Assembly: GCA_025800395.1 (NCBI GenBank)
Contig: JAOXRU010000280.1
Coordinates: 1-64,000 of the forward strand
DNA length: 64,000 nucleotides
Direction of reading: 5' to 3'
Source: Flavobacteriaceae bacterium
Lineage (GTDB): Bacteria; Bacteroidota; Bacteroidia; Flavobacteriales; Flavobacteriaceae
The number at the start of each line of letters is the position of its first letter. Within the stretch, counting starts at the first letter, position 1. The notes under the pieces were generated by a model. That model was given only the letters and a program-made list of their open reading frames with translations, ran no database searches and was not told where the DNA came from. Below are positions 8,701 to 18,595 of the stretch, piece by piece. The translations under genes were made by a program, and so were the position numbers.

Positions 8701-11335
8701 CTGTAGTATCTTGTATAATCACTTGCTGATCTTGGGTAGTAAATTTACCTGCCGCATCTTCATATCGCCATACAATGGTTTGAGTAGTAGTAATAGGAAA
8801 AGTAATAGGCTGTTCTATGGTGGCTGTGATGCGGCCGTCGCAATTGTCGGTAGCAGTTGGCGCAATAAGATCGCTCTCCAATACCTCACATTGGGCCAGT
8901 ATATCTGGTAAATTCAGAACATCTTCAACTGGTGGTGTGTTATCTGGTAAAATAATGATCTGTTGTACTTGTGTAGTCGGATTCCCAGAGCTGTCGGTAT
9001 AGGTCCAAGTCACAGTAGTATCTGTAGTCACAGGAAATATGGTGGTTGTCGTAGCGGTTATAAGCCCAGGATCACAATTGTCGCTGGCCGTAGGAGGGCT
9101 CAAAGTAACTTCACATTGTTGAGCTACTGCACTGAGGGTAGCAATAGTTGGTGTTGGTGCTGTAGTATCATTTATAGTAACCGTTTGACTTTGGGTGTAT
9201 ACATTTCCGTTACCATCATCATAGGTCCAAGTAATTACTGTACTTGAATATATTGGTGCCGTAGTACCCGAAGTGGCAGTAACGGCTCCAACACAGGCAT
9301 CTGTAGCCGTAGGTGGTGTTAAACTAGTTATTGTACATTGTGAAACCAAGGGTGGTAAACTCGTAATATCTGGTAATGGCGCTGTGTCATCTGCAACTAT
9401 GGTAAAATCTTGGGTTTGGGTGTTGGTATTTCCCGCATCGTTGGTATAGGTCCATGTTACGGTAACGGTATTTCCTGTGGTGGTAACGTCTGTTGTAAGA
9501 TCGTGAGAAACTGTTGGTGTTCCTCCCCCACATGTATCTATAGCGGTTGGTTGGTTGGTTGGGTTATTGAGGTATGCTGCCGTAAGCGCACATTCGATAG
9601 TTACATTAGGTAAGCTTGCAAGGCTGGGTGTTGGGCCATTAATGGTTAGCGGATGATCGTAGGTATAAGGTAACGTATAGGTATTGTTTCCTTGACTAAT
9701 GGTTAAAGTATAGGGCAACACAGTAGATTGGGTAATTGGAAAGCTAAGTCCGCTTTTGTCCTTCACGGCGGTAACCGTAAAAGCACAACCGTTGTTACTT
9801 ATAAAGGTAGGTAAGATTAAAGCATCTACCTGTGCCTCGGTTATTTCACAGTCTTCTGTAAGTGTTGCGGGTAAGATCGTAGCTGTTAAATCGGAAACTA
9901 CACTGGTATAGGTAATGGTTACATCTTGGGTTTGTGTGGTTGTAACTCCCCCACTGGTATAGGTCCAAGTAATTGGATTACTGCTCATTAAGGGGTTGGC
10001 TGCATCTATGGTAGGACTAGGCACTGCGGTAATCACATTCCCGCAATTATCTGTTGCAGTAGGTGCTACCAAACTGCTTATGGGGCAGTTGGTACTTGCA
10101 AGAGGCGGTAGCGTTGCTCCTGGCGTATCTGGTGTAATAGTAGTTGGAACACAGCTGGTATTTCGGTATAAATTGGTTTTAATACCACCTCCTGTAATTG
10201 ATCTTCCATTGTGCAGCAGGTCTATTTTGCCATCGCCATCGTAATCTCCTAGACTTACATGTGGGTCTCGTAAAGGCTCTAGGCCTAAGTTGAGTTGTGT
10301 GAACCCACCAGACCCATCGTTTTCATAAACACCTATAAAACCATTAGTGCCGGCATTCCCTGCCAAGACTAAATCTGTATCTCCATCGTTGTCTATATCC
10401 CCTATAGCAAGACTAGACATTGGCATATTATTCGCAGACAGAAAGCTTCCTAGGGTAAACCCCCCGGAACCATTATTTACATAAAACCTTAAGGAAGAAG
10501 AAGTATTAGTTCCCGCCACAAAGATGTCTATATCCCCATCGTTGTCAAAATCTAAAAATTTTACATCGCCTTGCACAGCGCCTCTATCTCGTGGGAAAGG
10601 ATGCAGGACAAAAGTTCCGTTACTGGTGCCTCTATAGAGCCACATTCTGTGCCTTCCTACCCTTTGGGTGCCATTTATAAATATATCTTGGTAGCCATCT
10701 CCGTTAAAATCTGCCATATCCATATTGGAATCGTATAAGGCCATATCGGGTATTGCAGGCATTGCTGTGTAATTGGCTCCTCCTGTGCCTCGCAACACCT
10801 GTTGAAAAACTTCAGACGGATCTATACCCGATTGTGTTTCCCCAACCACAACGATATCGTTGAAGCCGTTGTTATTAATGTCTCCAATAACTACATCGCC
10901 GTTGGTTGCCCCAGAAATAGATCCGTTTAGTGTAGATAAGGCATAGTCTCCAAGATTGTCTCGTAAATAAACCAAAGTGGAATAGGATGTAGTGGTCCCC
11001 CGATCTCCTGTATACACAATATCTACTCTTCCATCGTTGTTCACATCTCCAAATGCCAAACTGGTGCTTTCCCTTCCTTCAAAGCTAGAAGTACTTTCTG
11101 TAAAATTTCCCGAACCGTCATTGAGATATAAATTAGCTGTTCTTCCGGATGTGGAAATCCCACTAATAAATACATCTAGTGCGCCATCCCCATCGGCATC
11201 AAAAAAAGCGAGGTCTCCGCTATGCGTATTTTCAAAGGGCAGGCCGCTAACTGGAGAGGTAAAAGCAATCTGCGCAGAAAGCGTAAAATTAAGACATAAA
11301 AAACCTATTATGAATAGTTTAGTAGAACTTAACAT
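5741..11335 (-). CDS. Giant T9SS-secreted adhesin: FG-GAP, Ig/HYR-like repeats, TSP3, gliding-type C-terminal domain
   Basis: 1864 residues. A signal peptide (about 1-22) is followed by about seven FG-GAP/VCBS repeats with calcium-loop motifs such as [18 protein letters not shown] and DYDGDGKID (about residues 40-390). Next come about 16 Ig/HYR-like modules of roughly 80 residues, each with the pattern [10 protein letters not shown] and a paired upstream Cys. A thrombospondin type 3 stretch ([27 protein letters not shown]) precedes the terminal sorting domain [15 protein letters not shown], the T9SS type B (CHU_C) signal. The protein is probably exported by T9SS and held by the adjacent PorP/SprF. 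Calcium binding and surface adhesion or gliding are inferred. Three central modules are nearly identical at DNA level. Confidence 0.9.
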   Translation of the reverse strand: MLSSTKLFIIGFLCLNFTLSAQIAFTSPVSGLPFENTHSGDLAFFDADGDGALDVFISGISTSGRTANLYLNDGSGNFTESTSSFEGRESTSLAFGDVNNDGRVDIVYTGDRGTTTSYSTLVYLRDNLGDYALSTLNGSISGATNGDVVIGDINNNGFNDIVVVGETQSGIDPSEVFQQVLRGTGGANYTAMPAIPDMALYDSNMDMADFNGDGYQDIFINGTQRVGRHRMWLYRGTSNGTFVLHPFPRDRGAVQGDVKFLDFDNDGDIDIFVAGTNTSSSLRFYVNNGSGGFTLGSFLSANNMPMSSLAIGDIDNDGDTDLVLAGNAGTNGFIGVYENDGSGGFTQLNLGLEPLRDPHVSLGDYDGDGKIDLLHNGRSITGGGIKTNLYRNTSCVPTTITPDTPGATLPPLASTNCPISSLVAPTATDNCGNVITAVPSPTIDAANPLMSSNPITWTYTSGGVTTTQTQDVTITYTSVVSDLTATILPATLTEDCEITEAQVDALILPTFISNNGCAFTVTAVKDKSGLSFPITQSTVLPYTLTISQGNNTYTLPYTYDHPLTINGPTPSLASLPNVTIECALTAAYLNNPTNQPTAIDTCGGGTPTVSHDLTTDVTTTGNTVTVTWTYTNDAGNTNTQTQDFTIVADDTAPLPDITSLPPLVSQCTITSLTPPTATDACVGAVTATSGTTAPIYSSTVITWTYDDGNGNVYTQSQTVTINDTTAPTPTIATLSAVAQQCEVTLSPPTASDNCDPGLITATTTTIFPVTTDTTVTWTYTDSSGNPTTQVQQIIILPDNTPPVEDVLNLPDILAQCEVLESDLIAPTATDNCDGRITATIEQPITFPITTTQTIVWRYEDAAGKFTTQDQQVIIQDTTDPVADTPDPLLPITRECELTLAEINALTPPTATDNCDGILIATHNETTAITATGVITWIFTDTTGNSSTQEQQVIIQDTTDPVADTPDPLPPITRDCELTLAEINALTPPTATDNCDGILTATHNETTAITATGVITWIFTDTTGNSSTQEQQVIIQDTIDPVADTPDPLLPITRECELTLAEINALTPPTATDNCDGILTATHNETTAITATGVITWIFTDAAGNTTTQLQEVIIDDITPPVVPDSLPDLTAECRMSLVGLNAQAPRGTDNCAGIITATHDRNADISAQGLTVVTWTFDDGGGNVVTRTQNVILEDVSAPSPSFATLPTISEVCAVTSLVNPGVTDNCGGIVTIAHDATLPITSNTTITWSYTDHVGNSIEQLQQVVITDSNPPIPDLDVLPRLEAECSITNLIPPTATDVCDGTIVGVPDVSLPINSTTLIVWRYTDSNGNFVNQVQDVRIRDLSAPVGDIANLPDLVSECAITNLIPPTASDNCDGVVEVTHDASLPITTSGSITWTYTDTGGNSSTQIQNVIVNDISDPIPDSSSLASIISECPIVNIVAPTATDNCVGSLQATTSTTFPIESTTLIEWVFDDGLGNRVIQTQQVIIDDQSAPVPDIASLAIINSQCAITNLTAPTATDNCGEIITATHNISFPISSSSIVVWTYDDGKGNTSTQSQEIVIGDTEPPVPDIANLSPIYAACSLATLSPPTASDNCSGNISVSNNASLPITINTTITWIYTDASGNTSTQDQEVIISDTEAPVVLVKNLSFQFTGEEIQLSPENIDNGSIDNCEIVDMQLDITSLECPKIGQNPVVLTVTDAAGNVASAMAIITISGEDRDGDQIPDICDTDADGDGIDDDVDNCPNTENPDQKDIDGDGKGDVCDRINSVRVAANKSFSPNGDGIRDTWFVENITTRSDNYVRVYNRSGKVVFERGNYQNDWDGSAMQTNGESRLPVGAYYYEISFLNGDTPAIKGWIYINY
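8038..8715. repeat. Three tandem 240-bp repeats inside the adhesin gene
   Basis: Blocks starting near 8038, 8278 and 8518 are almost identical with a period of exactly 240 bases (80 codons, in frame). For example 8161-8220 and 8641-8700 are identical. Flanking modules encode the same protein pattern but differ in DNA, so these three arose by recent duplication or gene conversion. The repeat number may vary between strains. Confidence 0.9.
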
Positions 11336-11629
11336 AGAGTTAGGGGGTTTTGTTCGCTTACAAAGTTAGGTCTATATACGCAAGTGAAGAACCACATATG
11401 TTCCTATTAATAGACGTTTTTTGGCAGTTTATCGAAAAAGTATTTTTTATTAGGAAAAATCTTTGAAAATATATCTAACTATTCTTTTTCAAAAACAGAA
11501 ACAATAGATCTTTTTTGTAATACAAAAATTACTTAATGGGTATTGATAATTGGAAAAGGGTTATTTACGATAGATAGCCTTTGTAAACGACAAGTAGCAA
11601 GAAATAGAGACCTATAAGCAATTCTTTAC

Positions 11630-12355
11630 TTATTTCAATTTGCGCAAAATCTCTTCAAAATTGGTTCCCTTGCCTATACTAAGCCCTCCTGTGGCGTCGA
11701 CTTCATAGGAAATACCACCCTGAATTTCTTGAATACGTCCTTGGCTGTCTAGAAAAACATTTTTGGGAAAGGCTTTTATGCCCAACTCCCGTATAAAGGA
11801 TTTGGCATCTACTAGCTGCAGAAAATCATACTGCTGATTTTTCAAAAATTTTTCTACTAGCCGCCGTTTTTCAAAGCTTATGGCTACAAAGTTGATTTTA
11901 CCCTTGTATTTTTCTGCTAAACTGTTGAATTCGGGTATTTCGTCTACACATGGCCCACAGCGTGTAAACCAAAAATTGATCCATGTTGGCTTGCCTTTTA
12001 AGGCTTGCATATCCACTAAATTGTTTTCTATATCAAACAATTTGAAATCTGGAAACTTTTTGCCTTTTCTTTGGTGCAAATTGCTTTGAAGCCGCAGTTT
12101 TTTGGTAGTTTTATCCATCACTTCTAACTGCACAAAATGGAGAATGGTATCTCCCAATCGGGTCATTTTGGTGGTATCGTATGTTACAAACATTTCTTTT
12201 TTAGAAAGCTTGGTCAATTTTTGTTTCAAATTCAAGAGTTTGGCCTCGAATTGTTCCGTATTCATACGATCGATGCCAGAAAGGGTATAAAACTTTAATT
12301 CTTGAGCTTGAAGAGACAGGCTTCCAATACACAATAGAAGAACAAACTTTTTCAT
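11630..12355 (-). CDS. Exported TlpA-like thiol-disulfide protein
   Basis: 241 residues with a signal peptide (MKKFVLLLCIGSLSLQAQ). The N-terminal part (20-100) is unassigned. The thioredoxin-like domain (about 100-225) has the active site FWFTRCGPC with Cys133 and Cys136 and a cis-Pro region IKAFPKNVFLDSQG, as in the TlpA/ResA group. It would act in the periplasm as a disulfide reductase. It is monocistronic, with about 290 AT-rich bases separating it from the adhesin gene upstream. The partner is unknown. Confidence 0.8.
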   Translation of the reverse strand: MKKFVLLLCIGSLSLQAQELKFYTLSGIDRMNTEQFEAKLLNLKQKLTKLSKKEMFVTYDTTKMTRLGDTILHFVQLEVMDKTTKKLRLQSNLHQRKGKKFPDFKLFDIENNLVDMQALKGKPTWINFWFTRCGPCVDEIPEFNSLAEKYKGKINFVAISFEKRRLVEKFLKNQQYDFLQLVDAKSFIRELGIKAFPKNVFLDSQGRIQEIQGGISYEVDATGGLSIGKGTNFEEILRKLK

Positions 12356-12452
12356 ATTTACCTAGTATTTTTATAAAGATAGCAATAAATGGCGGGAGTG
12401 AGACGATTACAGCTAAAGGGAAAAGACCCTAAAGGCATTTTTTTGTTAAGTC

Positions 12453-13292
12453 TCAAAAGCCCCCTTTGCCTTCGTTATATTGCAGCTCGGTAAGCTCCAA
12501 TTCGAGCCAGTTCCAGCTTCCGCTTTCCAATTCCCACGAAACATCTAGAAGATTTGGCACCTCTATTGATTCAAATTGGCGATATGACTTGGCAACTATT
12601 TTCCACTCTAGCGCTTTGGCATCCGCATGGATGTCTTTGAATCGATTGGCACGAAAGGCTACAAAACGACCGTTTTTATCGAAAGTAAATACTCCCGATC
12701 CTTCTACTCCAAGGTGCTTCATGCTGGCCTTGGCGCTATAGTCATCTACGGATTCCCAGTGTATATTGGGACTAGTGGCAGCGGTTGGATACCACACCAT
12801 TTCTGCCAAATACCTTTGAAGGCTTGCTTGGTTCAATTTGTCATTGGCTTTTGCATGTAACATAGGGAGGAGACCAGCCAAACGAATATGCATGTCTCCA
12901 TTGGCCATTCTAAACAAGTCTCTTCCTTGCAAAGGTAGGATTCCAAACATTTTCATCTGCAACACCCAGCTAAAGGCAGGAGGATTGGTGGTTACAAATT
13001 GCGTGGCTTTGGCGGTATACCATTGCTTTTGTTTTGGACGCAATTTCAATTTCAATTTTTGCCGTAATTGTACCGAACTTATTGGTTTTTGGAGATCTAT
13101 ATGGCTAGCCAACAACCATTTTTGTACCACTTTGGGCAACTGTTCTAGTTGTTGTTTTTTTACCAAAGCTTTGCTGTCATCTCTCATTTGTTGTCTTTCT
13201 GCAAGGGTCTTTATATGAAAACGCCTATGAGCTCCTATGATGGCAAAAAATAGGATGAGTAGGATGCTTATGGCGACTGTTGTTACTGACAT
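12453..13292 (-). CDS. DUF6544-type membrane-anchored protein
   Basis: 279 residues with one N-terminal membrane segment (about 4-21). The mature part contains the LPKVVQKWLLAS region, the AFSWVLQMKMFG segment and the MVWYPTAATSP segment recognised in DUF6544 family proteins, which have no assigned function. It is the last gene of a tightly packed minus-strand group reaching up to about 14.9 kb. No catalytic residues can be proposed. Confidence 0.6.
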   Translation of the reverse strand: MSVTTVAISILLILFFAIIGAHRRFHIKTLAERQQMRDDSKALVKKQQLEQLPKVVQKWLLASHIDLQKPISSVQLRQKLKLKLRPKQKQWYTAKATQFVTTNPPAFSWVLQMKMFGILPLQGRDLFRMANGDMHIRLAGLLPMLHAKANDKLNQASLQRYLAEMVWYPTAATSPNIHWESVDDYSAKASMKHLGVEGSGVFTFDKNGRFVAFRANRFKDIHADAKALEWKIVAKSYRQFESIEVPNLLDVSWELESGSWNWLELELTELQYNEGKGGF

Positions 13293-13310
13293 AATGGCGA
13301 TTCGTACGGG

Positions 13311-13523
13311 TTATTGTGAGGATAATTTCATTTCCAAATCGATTTGCAGCCCTTCTCCCAACAAAAAAGGCTGTTTTCCACAAATCTCAAAACCATACCG
13401 CTTGTAAAATAGTATGCTAGCGGTATATTGGGCGGCAAATGCCACTTCAAAAGTATCTATGGATTTTTTTTGAGGCGCCTTAAGATCTTTGAGACCAATT
13501 TTGCGAGGAAGGATATTTTTCAT
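13311..13523 (-). pseudogene. C-terminal fragment of a GNAT acetyltransferase
   Basis: 70 residues. Only the last part of a GNAT fold is recognisable, with AAQYTASILFYKRYGFEI matching the acetyl-CoA-binding helix and the ARxFYxxxGF motif. GNAT proteins are normally 140-180 residues, so the N-terminal strands and the pantetheine-binding loop are missing. The first 25 residues do not resemble GNAT sequence. It sits 12 bases after the DUF1905 gene. Probably a relic. Confidence 0.55.
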
Positions 13524-13535
13524 AGGCTATAGTGC

Positions 13536-13838
13536 TTAAATCCACAATTCTACAGAAACTTCCATGTCCAATTGCAGTTTTTCTTTTTTTCGAATTTCTG
13601 CTTTTATAGGCAGTAGGTATCCCTTTTTTTTGGTATCAAACCAAATGGCTGTATCCCATGGAGAGGATTTTATTTGTGCTACGGCTTTTAATCTGCCCCA
13701 GCCTTTTTCTTGCCAGCCAACTAAGTTTCGTATTTCGGTAGAAATGTCTTGTGGTAAACTTATAAAATACCATGCGCCTGGGCCATTTGTTTTCCAGAGT
13801 TTTGCAATAAATTGATATTTTGTTTTGGCAAGGGTCAA
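13536..13838 (-). CDS. DUF1905 protein with probable TTG start
   Basis: 100 residues, matching the whole length of DUF1905 (YQFIAKLWKTNGPGAWYFISLP, then GWGRLKAVAQI). No ATG is available at the N-terminus. A TTG at 13838 overlaps the TGA of the upstream gene (TTGA), suggesting translational coupling. DUF1905 domains are small beta-rich proteins often seen beside YdeI-like proteins, with no proven activity. Confidence 0.7.
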   Translation of the reverse strand: MTLAKTKYQFIAKLWKTNGPGAWYFISLPQDISTEIRNLVGWQEKGWGRLKAVAQIKSSPWDTAIWFDTKKKGYLLPIKAEIRKKEKLQLDMEVSVELWI

Positions 13839-14572
13839 TTTTCTTTATTTTTTGCTACCATACCCAATTCGTCCACTATATCTTCTCTTGTGCTCAGTGT
13901 GGTAGGATTTACACTCCAATTGGCTGCAATTTGCATGAGCATTTCTTCATCGGGATATACCAGATCTTCTCGTTGGAAATAGGATTCCTCTTCGGCTTCT
14001 TGGGAAAGACTATTAAATAAATTTAAGCCCTTTTCTGCAGGACTGGCTTCTCCAAAAAAACGGAGGGTTTCTCTGCTTTCTCCCAAATAGGCATAAGAGC
14101 GTTTTATAGCTCCCTCACGCGCTTTTATCCACAAATGGAGATCTACAACACGGTGGGTAGCAAAATACTGGGTTTCTCCAAATTCTTCGCTACACTTTTG
14201 CAATTGTTGTTCGATTTCTTTGATGCCTTCCGGACCATCGATTTGGTTTAAACCCCATCCAACCACCAAGATCCAATCTCCTATTCTGGGCGTAAAAAAG
14301 ACTCCTTGGTTGTTGGCAATTTCCAAGCCTATTTGCCAATTGGCTTTGGCCGTCTTGTCAAAGCCCAAAAAAGCTGCCAGTGCTGCTCGTTGATTTGTTT
14401 TTACTGCCAACCAAGCTGTTTTATATCCAAAATCCTGAGGGGCGTCTGTAGTTACTACCAAATTTTGTCGTCTCTCTTCAGGACTATGATAGGCTTTCTT
14501 GTTGCTACCACCAAATACTGCCGCAGCAATTATCAAGGCGATCAGTAATATCCCTATGCCGAGTGTTGTCAT
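13835..14572 (-). CDS. Membrane-anchored protein of unknown function
   Basis: 245 residues. An N-terminal transmembrane helix (about 4-20) is followed by a soluble acidic domain with Trp-rich segments (GDWILVVGWGL; RVVDLHLWIKAREG). I do not recognise a named family. Its stop overlaps the start of the DUF1905 gene by a TTGA, so the two are co-translated. The soluble part would lie outside the cytoplasm if the helix is a signal anchor. An immunity-type or scaffolding role is possible but unsupported. Confidence 0.6.
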   Translation of the reverse strand: MTTLGIGILLIALIIAAAVFGGSNKKAYHSPEERRQNLVVTTDAPQDFGYKTAWLAVKTNQRAALAAFLGFDKTAKANWQIGLEIANNQGVFFTPRIGDWILVVGWGLNQIDGPEGIKEIEQQLQKCSEEFGETQYFATHRVVDLHLWIKAREGAIKRSYAYLGESRETLRFFGEASPAEKGLNLFNSLSQEAEEESYFQREDLVYPDEEMLMQIAANWSVNPTTLSTREDIVDELGMVAKNKEN

Positions 14573-14603
14573 AGTATGATTTTAATTTGAGATAAAGCAC
14601 AAG

Positions 14604-14870
14604 TTACTTATTTTCCTTCAAAAAAGCCTTGGTATCCGCTATTTGTTCCGCTTCGTTCCATTCAAAATCGAAACGGGCTTTGAGGAAGGGGCGTATAGAA
14701 TCTAAACCTATTGCTATACGTCTGTTATCCATATTGGCTGGATCTGCCACTGGCCAAACATTAAAGCTTTTGGTCTGGGGGTAGCATTTCATTTGTCCTC
14801 CATAGATTTGTGGTTTGCCTTGCTCGGTGAGTTGTTATTGCTCTCTATATTGTTGGAGTTTTGTTTTCAT
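14604..14870 (-). pseudogene. DUF6624-like gene relic with in-frame stop
   Basis: From an ATG at 14870 the frame reads KTKLQQYREQ, then a TAA at 14835-14837, then continues in the same frame QGKPQIYGGQ ... MDNRRIAIGLDSI to the stop at 14604. The GKPQxYGxQ and RRxxIGL elements are typical of the C-terminus of DUF6624-like proteins. The N-terminal domain is lost and the remnant is interrupted, so it is non-functional or only a 62-residue product from 14792. Confidence 0.55.
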
Positions 14871-14919
14871 AGGTAACAACAATTTACGCTAAAAGTTAGA
14901 CTACAATTAGCAACCACAG

Positions 14920-15441
14920 TTACAATTTTTTAGCCATATACCAAAAATCAAAATCTTCTTTTCCGATGCTATACTGGTGGGTTCCTATTTGTTTAAAACC
15001 ATTTTTTTGGTAGAAGCTTATGGCCCTATGATTGCTGTGTAAAACAGACAACCAAATATTTTCAAAAGCTAATTCTCTGGCTTTTTCCAACAATTGGTTT
15101 TGGAGAGATAGGCCAATCTTCATGGAGAGAAAATCTTTTAAAACATATATTTTTTGCAATTGGCATTGGGCGTTTTTCGCTACACCTTCACAGGGAGAAT
15201 GCAGTTTTAATTTGGCATAGCCAACTGGTAAATCATCTACCAAGGCGAGCCAAAAAACGGTATTGGGCTTGGCGATACTCTTTTGGATTTTAGAAACGGA
15301 AAAGGTGCGATCGAAATAATCTAGTAAATCTTGCCGGTCTTTAAAATGATGGCCAAAGGTTTCCTCAAAGGTAATTCTCCCCAAAAGCGCGATATGGGAA
15401 GCATCCTCGAGGGAGGCCAGGCGAATCTCTAGATGTTGCAT
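14920..15441 (-). CDS. GNAT-family N-acetyltransferase
   Basis: 173 residues, full GNAT length. Opening strand LEIRLASLEDASHIALL; motif A region CQLQKIYVLKDFLSMKIG; C-terminal HSNHRAISFYQKNGFKQIG. It probably acetylates an amine of a small molecule or protein with acetyl-CoA in the cytoplasm. The substrate cannot be inferred. It is followed at some distance by the decayed genes and faces the Coa1-like gene in the same direction. Confidence 0.85.
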   Translation of the reverse strand: MQHLEIRLASLEDASHIALLGRITFEETFGHHFKDRQDLLDYFDRTFSVSKIQKSIAKPNTVFWLALVDDLPVGYAKLKLHSPCEGVAKNAQCQLQKIYVLKDFLSMKIGLSLQNQLLEKARELAFENIWLSVLHSNHRAISFYQKNGFKQIGTHQYSIGKEDFDFWYMAKKL

Positions 15442-15517
15442 CTGTTTTTTTTATAAAAATACGAGGATTTTTGTAGAAGTTGCTGCGATTTCTTGTGCCA
15501 TAGGATTCCGGCAATTT

Positions 15518-15913
15518 CTATTGTAGCCTTATCATCCGCTGCTCCCTCACAGCATCTTTGTAACGAATGCGGATACTGTCGTAGATCCATTTTTGATTTT
15601 GTCTAGAAGCCCAAATATCCATTTTGGCTTTGGTTTTGCTGCCTTTTACTCGTACGGTAGATGCTACCTTGGTGCCTTCTCCTGTATATTGCACATTGCC
15701 CTCTAAGATAGCCATCACATCCAAGGCATCTATTTTTCCTATGGCAGTTACCACTCTAGAGTCGGCATTGGCAAGCTCAATCGCATCTTGATATAAGTCT
15801 TGTTCGCTATAGGCCTTTGCTATATCCACGCCTATGCTTCCATTTTGGACAACCATATACAGTATAAATAGGAGGGCTATAGCTCCTATACCTAGGAGGT
15901 ATTTTTTACGCAT
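15518..15913 (-). CDS. Coa1-like membrane-anchored protein
   Basis: 131 residues. One N-terminal membrane helix (about 5-22) is followed by a small domain in which residues build a pattern like the Coa1 (cytochrome oxidase assembly protein 1) family: a segment near KIDALDVMAILEGNVQ, then STVRVKGSKTKAKMDIWAS, then QKWIYDSIRIRY. Such proteins are widespread and mostly uncharacterised in bacteria. No cytochrome oxidase genes are nearby, so the functional label should be read as fold only. Confidence 0.55.
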   Translation of the reverse strand: MRKKYLLGIGAIALLFILYMVVQNGSIGVDIAKAYSEQDLYQDAIELANADSRVVTAIGKIDALDVMAILEGNVQYTGEGTKVASTVRVKGSKTKAKMDIWASRQNQKWIYDSIRIRYKDAVREQRMIRLQ

Positions 15914-16025
15914 ATCATGCTTTTATTTCCTATAAATATATAGCAAATTTTTCAAATCACAGCTTTTTGCACATAAGATCGGCTCGAAGTATATTTGGTG
16001 TCAGTTAGGATGGTATTTTCTATTG

Positions 16026-16583
16026 CTAAGCGGAAAAACTGTTTTTATATCGTGCTGTTTTATCTGGAAGTTCGGTAACTTCAAAATCAAAAGGATCCTG
16101 CCAGTTTATTGCAATTACAGAAAAACCATTAAAAGCTTCATTTGGTAGGAGTTCAAATGCCCCTAAAGTAATTAGAAATCTGTCTAGTCCTCCAAAAGGA
16201 TAATTTCCTGTGGAAAAACAAATGATTCCTCGATTGGCGTTGGAGGTTTCTAAGGCATCAAAATCTACCTCAAATCCGTATTCCAAATAGTTCCAAAAAT
16301 CCCCCAGACTTTCTTCGTCTTCCCCTACATATTGCCACAATATTGCTGCTACCTCATCGGGTATCCATTCTTGGTAGCGCTGCATGGCTCTGAGATCTTC
16401 GTCATAAAAAGTATCTATCGCTTCTAGAGCCGTTACTGTTTCTGCATCAGATAAATAGTCCCAATCAAATTCTGGAGGGGATTCTTCAAAGTCTGGCTGG
16501 CGTATAGCCACCAAATGGGCATAGAGCTTTTGAAATGCTGCGTATTTATTGTTGTTTTTTATTTCAAACTGAATATAGAGCAT
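16026..16583 (-). CDS. Acidic protein of unknown function
   Basis: 185 residues from the ATG at 16583. The open frame extends 33 bases further up only through a TTG, so the ATG is preferred. The protein is rich in acidic and aromatic residues (FEESPPEFDWDYLSDAE; DEESLGDFWNYLEYGFEVD), has no signal peptide, and ends with a KTARYKN tail. The composition is like that of small immunity proteins of polymorphic toxins, but no toxin gene is adjacent and no family is recognised. Confidence 0.55.
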   Translation of the reverse strand: MLYIQFEIKNNNKYAAFQKLYAHLVAIRQPDFEESPPEFDWDYLSDAETVTALEAIDTFYDEDLRAMQRYQEWIPDEVAAILWQYVGEDEESLGDFWNYLEYGFEVDFDALETSNANRGIICFSTGNYPFGGLDRFLITLGAFELLPNEAFNGFSVIAINWQDPFDFEVTELPDKTARYKNSFSA

Positions 16584-16781
16584 CGATCTGTTAGTTATCC
16601 AACCAATGTTTGCCAACTTGTTTCAACTAGTTAAAAAAAGCTTAGAAATCATAAAAATAGTAAAACGAGTGAGATGGGGCAAATAGGATGTTTTTCCCGC
16701 AAAACCAAGTCCTATATAAAACGGATAAGGTCGCTAAAATTATGCGTATATTGGTCTTTTCTTAGTTAGAAAAGGATAATT

Positions 16782-17804
16782 ATGGATTCCCTTACCCAAA
16801 TAGTATTAGGAGCCGCGGTAGCCGAACTCAGCTTAGGTAAAAAAATTGGCAACAAAGCCATTTTGTGGGGTGCAGTGGCGGGTACCATTCCAGATTTGGA
16901 TGTACTAGCCAAGCATTTTACAGATACGGTTGGTGCTATAGAATTTCATAGAGGCATCACCCATTCTTTGGTTTTTTGTTTGGTTTTGGCTCCCATTTTG
17001 GGCTTTTTGGTTCCCAAACTTTATCGGAAAAAAGAGGCCAACAATAAAGAATGGACTCTATTGTTCTTTTGGGCATTGGTTACACACCCTATTTTGGATG
17101 CCCATACCACTTGGGGAACACAGTTTTTTTGGCCATTAGACATACGATTGGCATTCAAAAACATATTCGTGATTGATCCCCTGTACACCCTGCCTTTTCT
17201 AATCTGTCTGCTAATTGGAATTCGATACAAACGCAGCCATCTCAAAAGGCGGTATTGGGTGAAAACGGGGGTACTGCTTAGTAGTGCGTACTTACTACTC
17301 ACTTTAGGTGTGAAATGGTATATGCATGGGGTATTTACCAATGCATTACAGCACCAAGGCATTTCGTATAGCAACATGTCTACTAAACCCATGCCATTTA
17401 CTAGTATTTTGTGGACCGCCAACGTAGAGACCAAAGAGGATTTTTTAATTGGATATTATTCTTTTTTTGATGCAGATAAGCAGATTGCCTTTCGTACCTA
17501 TCCCAAAAACCATGAATTGGCCGCTAACTTGCCAGATACTAAAGCTTTAAATCGCTTAAAAAAAATATCCGAAGGATGGTATACCTTGTCTCTCCATGCA
17601 GAAGGCCATTTGGTTTTTAACGACCTCCGTTTTGGCTTACTTTCAGCACATCCAAAGGAAGAAAAATTTGCCTTTTCGTATATCATAGAATCCATAGGCC
17701 AAGAAACCGTAGTGAAAGAAGTGCCAAAAAACCCAGAGGATGCTTCAAATTTGTTGAAAGCATTGTTTGCACGAATATTTGGTCAAACAACCATTGCCAA
17801 TTAA
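16782..17804 (+). CDS. YdjM-family membrane-bound metal-dependent hydrolase
   Basis: 340 residues. The N-terminus MDSLTQIVLGAAVAELSLG is the family signature, followed by PDLD (about 38-41), EFHRGITHSL and THPILDAHTTWGT, which carry the His and Asp residues thought to bind metal. Four to five transmembrane helices are followed by a C-terminal soluble domain of about 150 residues. The family (DUF457, LexA-binding inner-membrane hydrolase-like) has phospholipase-C-like motifs, but its substrate is unknown. It is monocistronic, with the next gene 88 bases away. Confidence 0.85.
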   Translation: MDSLTQIVLGAAVAELSLGKKIGNKAILWGAVAGTIPDLDVLAKHFTDTVGAIEFHRGITHSLVFCLVLAPILGFLVPKLYRKKEANNKEWTLLFFWALVTHPILDAHTTWGTQFFWPLDIRLAFKNIFVIDPLYTLPFLICLLIGIRYKRSHLKRRYWVKTGVLLSSAYLLLTLGVKWYMHGVFTNALQHQGISYSNMSTKPMPFTSILWTANVETKEDFLIGYYSFFDADKQIAFRTYPKNHELAANLPDTKALNRLKKISEGWYTLSLHAEGHLVFNDLRFGLLSAHPKEEKFAFSYIIESIGQETVVKEVPKNPEDASNLLKALFARIFGQTTIAN

Positions 17805-17892
17805 TCTTTATTATTCGTTTTTGTTCCTAATTTCGTACATACGGCAACATTCTGTAGTAGTATTCGCAATTTTATCATAATTATATCTAAAA

Positions 17893-18408
17893 ATGAGCGT
17901 TAACCGTATTATATGCATTAGTTTTGCAGCCCTCAATTGGATGAAGATTATGATTATCGATTATGTCATAGCATTTTTATGGAGCATTTCCCCTTTAGGA
18001 GAAGCAAAAGTAGGTATTCCTTTTGCCTTATTAAAGGGTCTAAATCCTTATATGGTATTTTTGGTATGCTATATTGCCAATTTGCTTGTGTATCCTATCA
18101 TGCTTTTCTTTTTGGAAACCATCAATCGACACTTTGTGAAATGGAGGCCGTATAAAAAAGGGGCCATTTTCGTTGCGAAAAGGGCAAAAAAAGGAACTGC
18201 CGACAAAATCGAAAAATACGGTTATATAGGTTTGCTATTTTTTGTAATGTTACCTGTACCCGGCACAGGGGTGTATGCCGGAAGTATTGCTACTTATCTG
18301 TTTAACATGGAAAGAAAAAAAGCATTTATAGCCAATGCGGTGGGTATCTTTTTCTCTTCCGTTATTATTTGGACAACTACCATGGCCAGCATGGGTAAGC
18401 TGTTTTAA
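17893..18408 (+). CDS. Small multidrug export protein family (COG2426-type)
   Basis: 171 residues from this ATG, but a start at residue 17 or 20 is more natural, because the family begins just before the first helix (IDYVIAFLWSISPLGEAKVGIP). Conserved glycine/proline elements PLGEAKVGIP and LPVPGTGVYAGS lie in the membrane segments. It is an integral inner membrane protein. The export function is assigned only by family name, and no substrate is known. Confidence 0.75.
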   Translation: MSVNRIICISFAALNWMKIMIIDYVIAFLWSISPLGEAKVGIPFALLKGLNPYMVFLVCYIANLLVYPIMLFFLETINRHFVKWRPYKKGAIFVAKRAKKGTADKIEKYGYIGLLFFVMLPVPGTGVYAGSIATYLFNMERKKAFIANAVGIFFSSVIIWTTTMASMGKLF

Positions 18409-18570
18409 TATGTGCTAGTACGCTCCAATTTTCAATTCTATATGCCTTTTACTTCTTTGGCTCAAGTTTTTTAAACCCAGATAAAAACGCAAAAGCTCTC
18501 CGCAAAAATATTTCTAGTTGGTATATTTTGGCTAAAGAACAAAATTTTGTAGTCTATTTTTTTATTTATA

Positions 18571-18587
18571 TTGACAAATATTGTCAA
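18571..18587. promoter_or_regulatory. Palindrome overlapping a -35-like TTGACA upstream of the XRE gene
   Basis: TTGACA (18571-18576) and TGTCAA (18582-18587) form a perfect inverted repeat with a 5-base centre, ending 8 bases before the ATG at 18596. It is a good candidate autoregulatory operator for the XRE protein encoded directly downstream. Confidence 0.6.
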
Positions 18588-18595
18588 TACAAAAC

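Noticed and set aside
6612-10244. Many open frames of 60-110 codons on the plus strand across the adhesin
   Set aside because: They mirror the repeat period of the minus-strand adhesin gene and have no independent start or motif. They are shadows.
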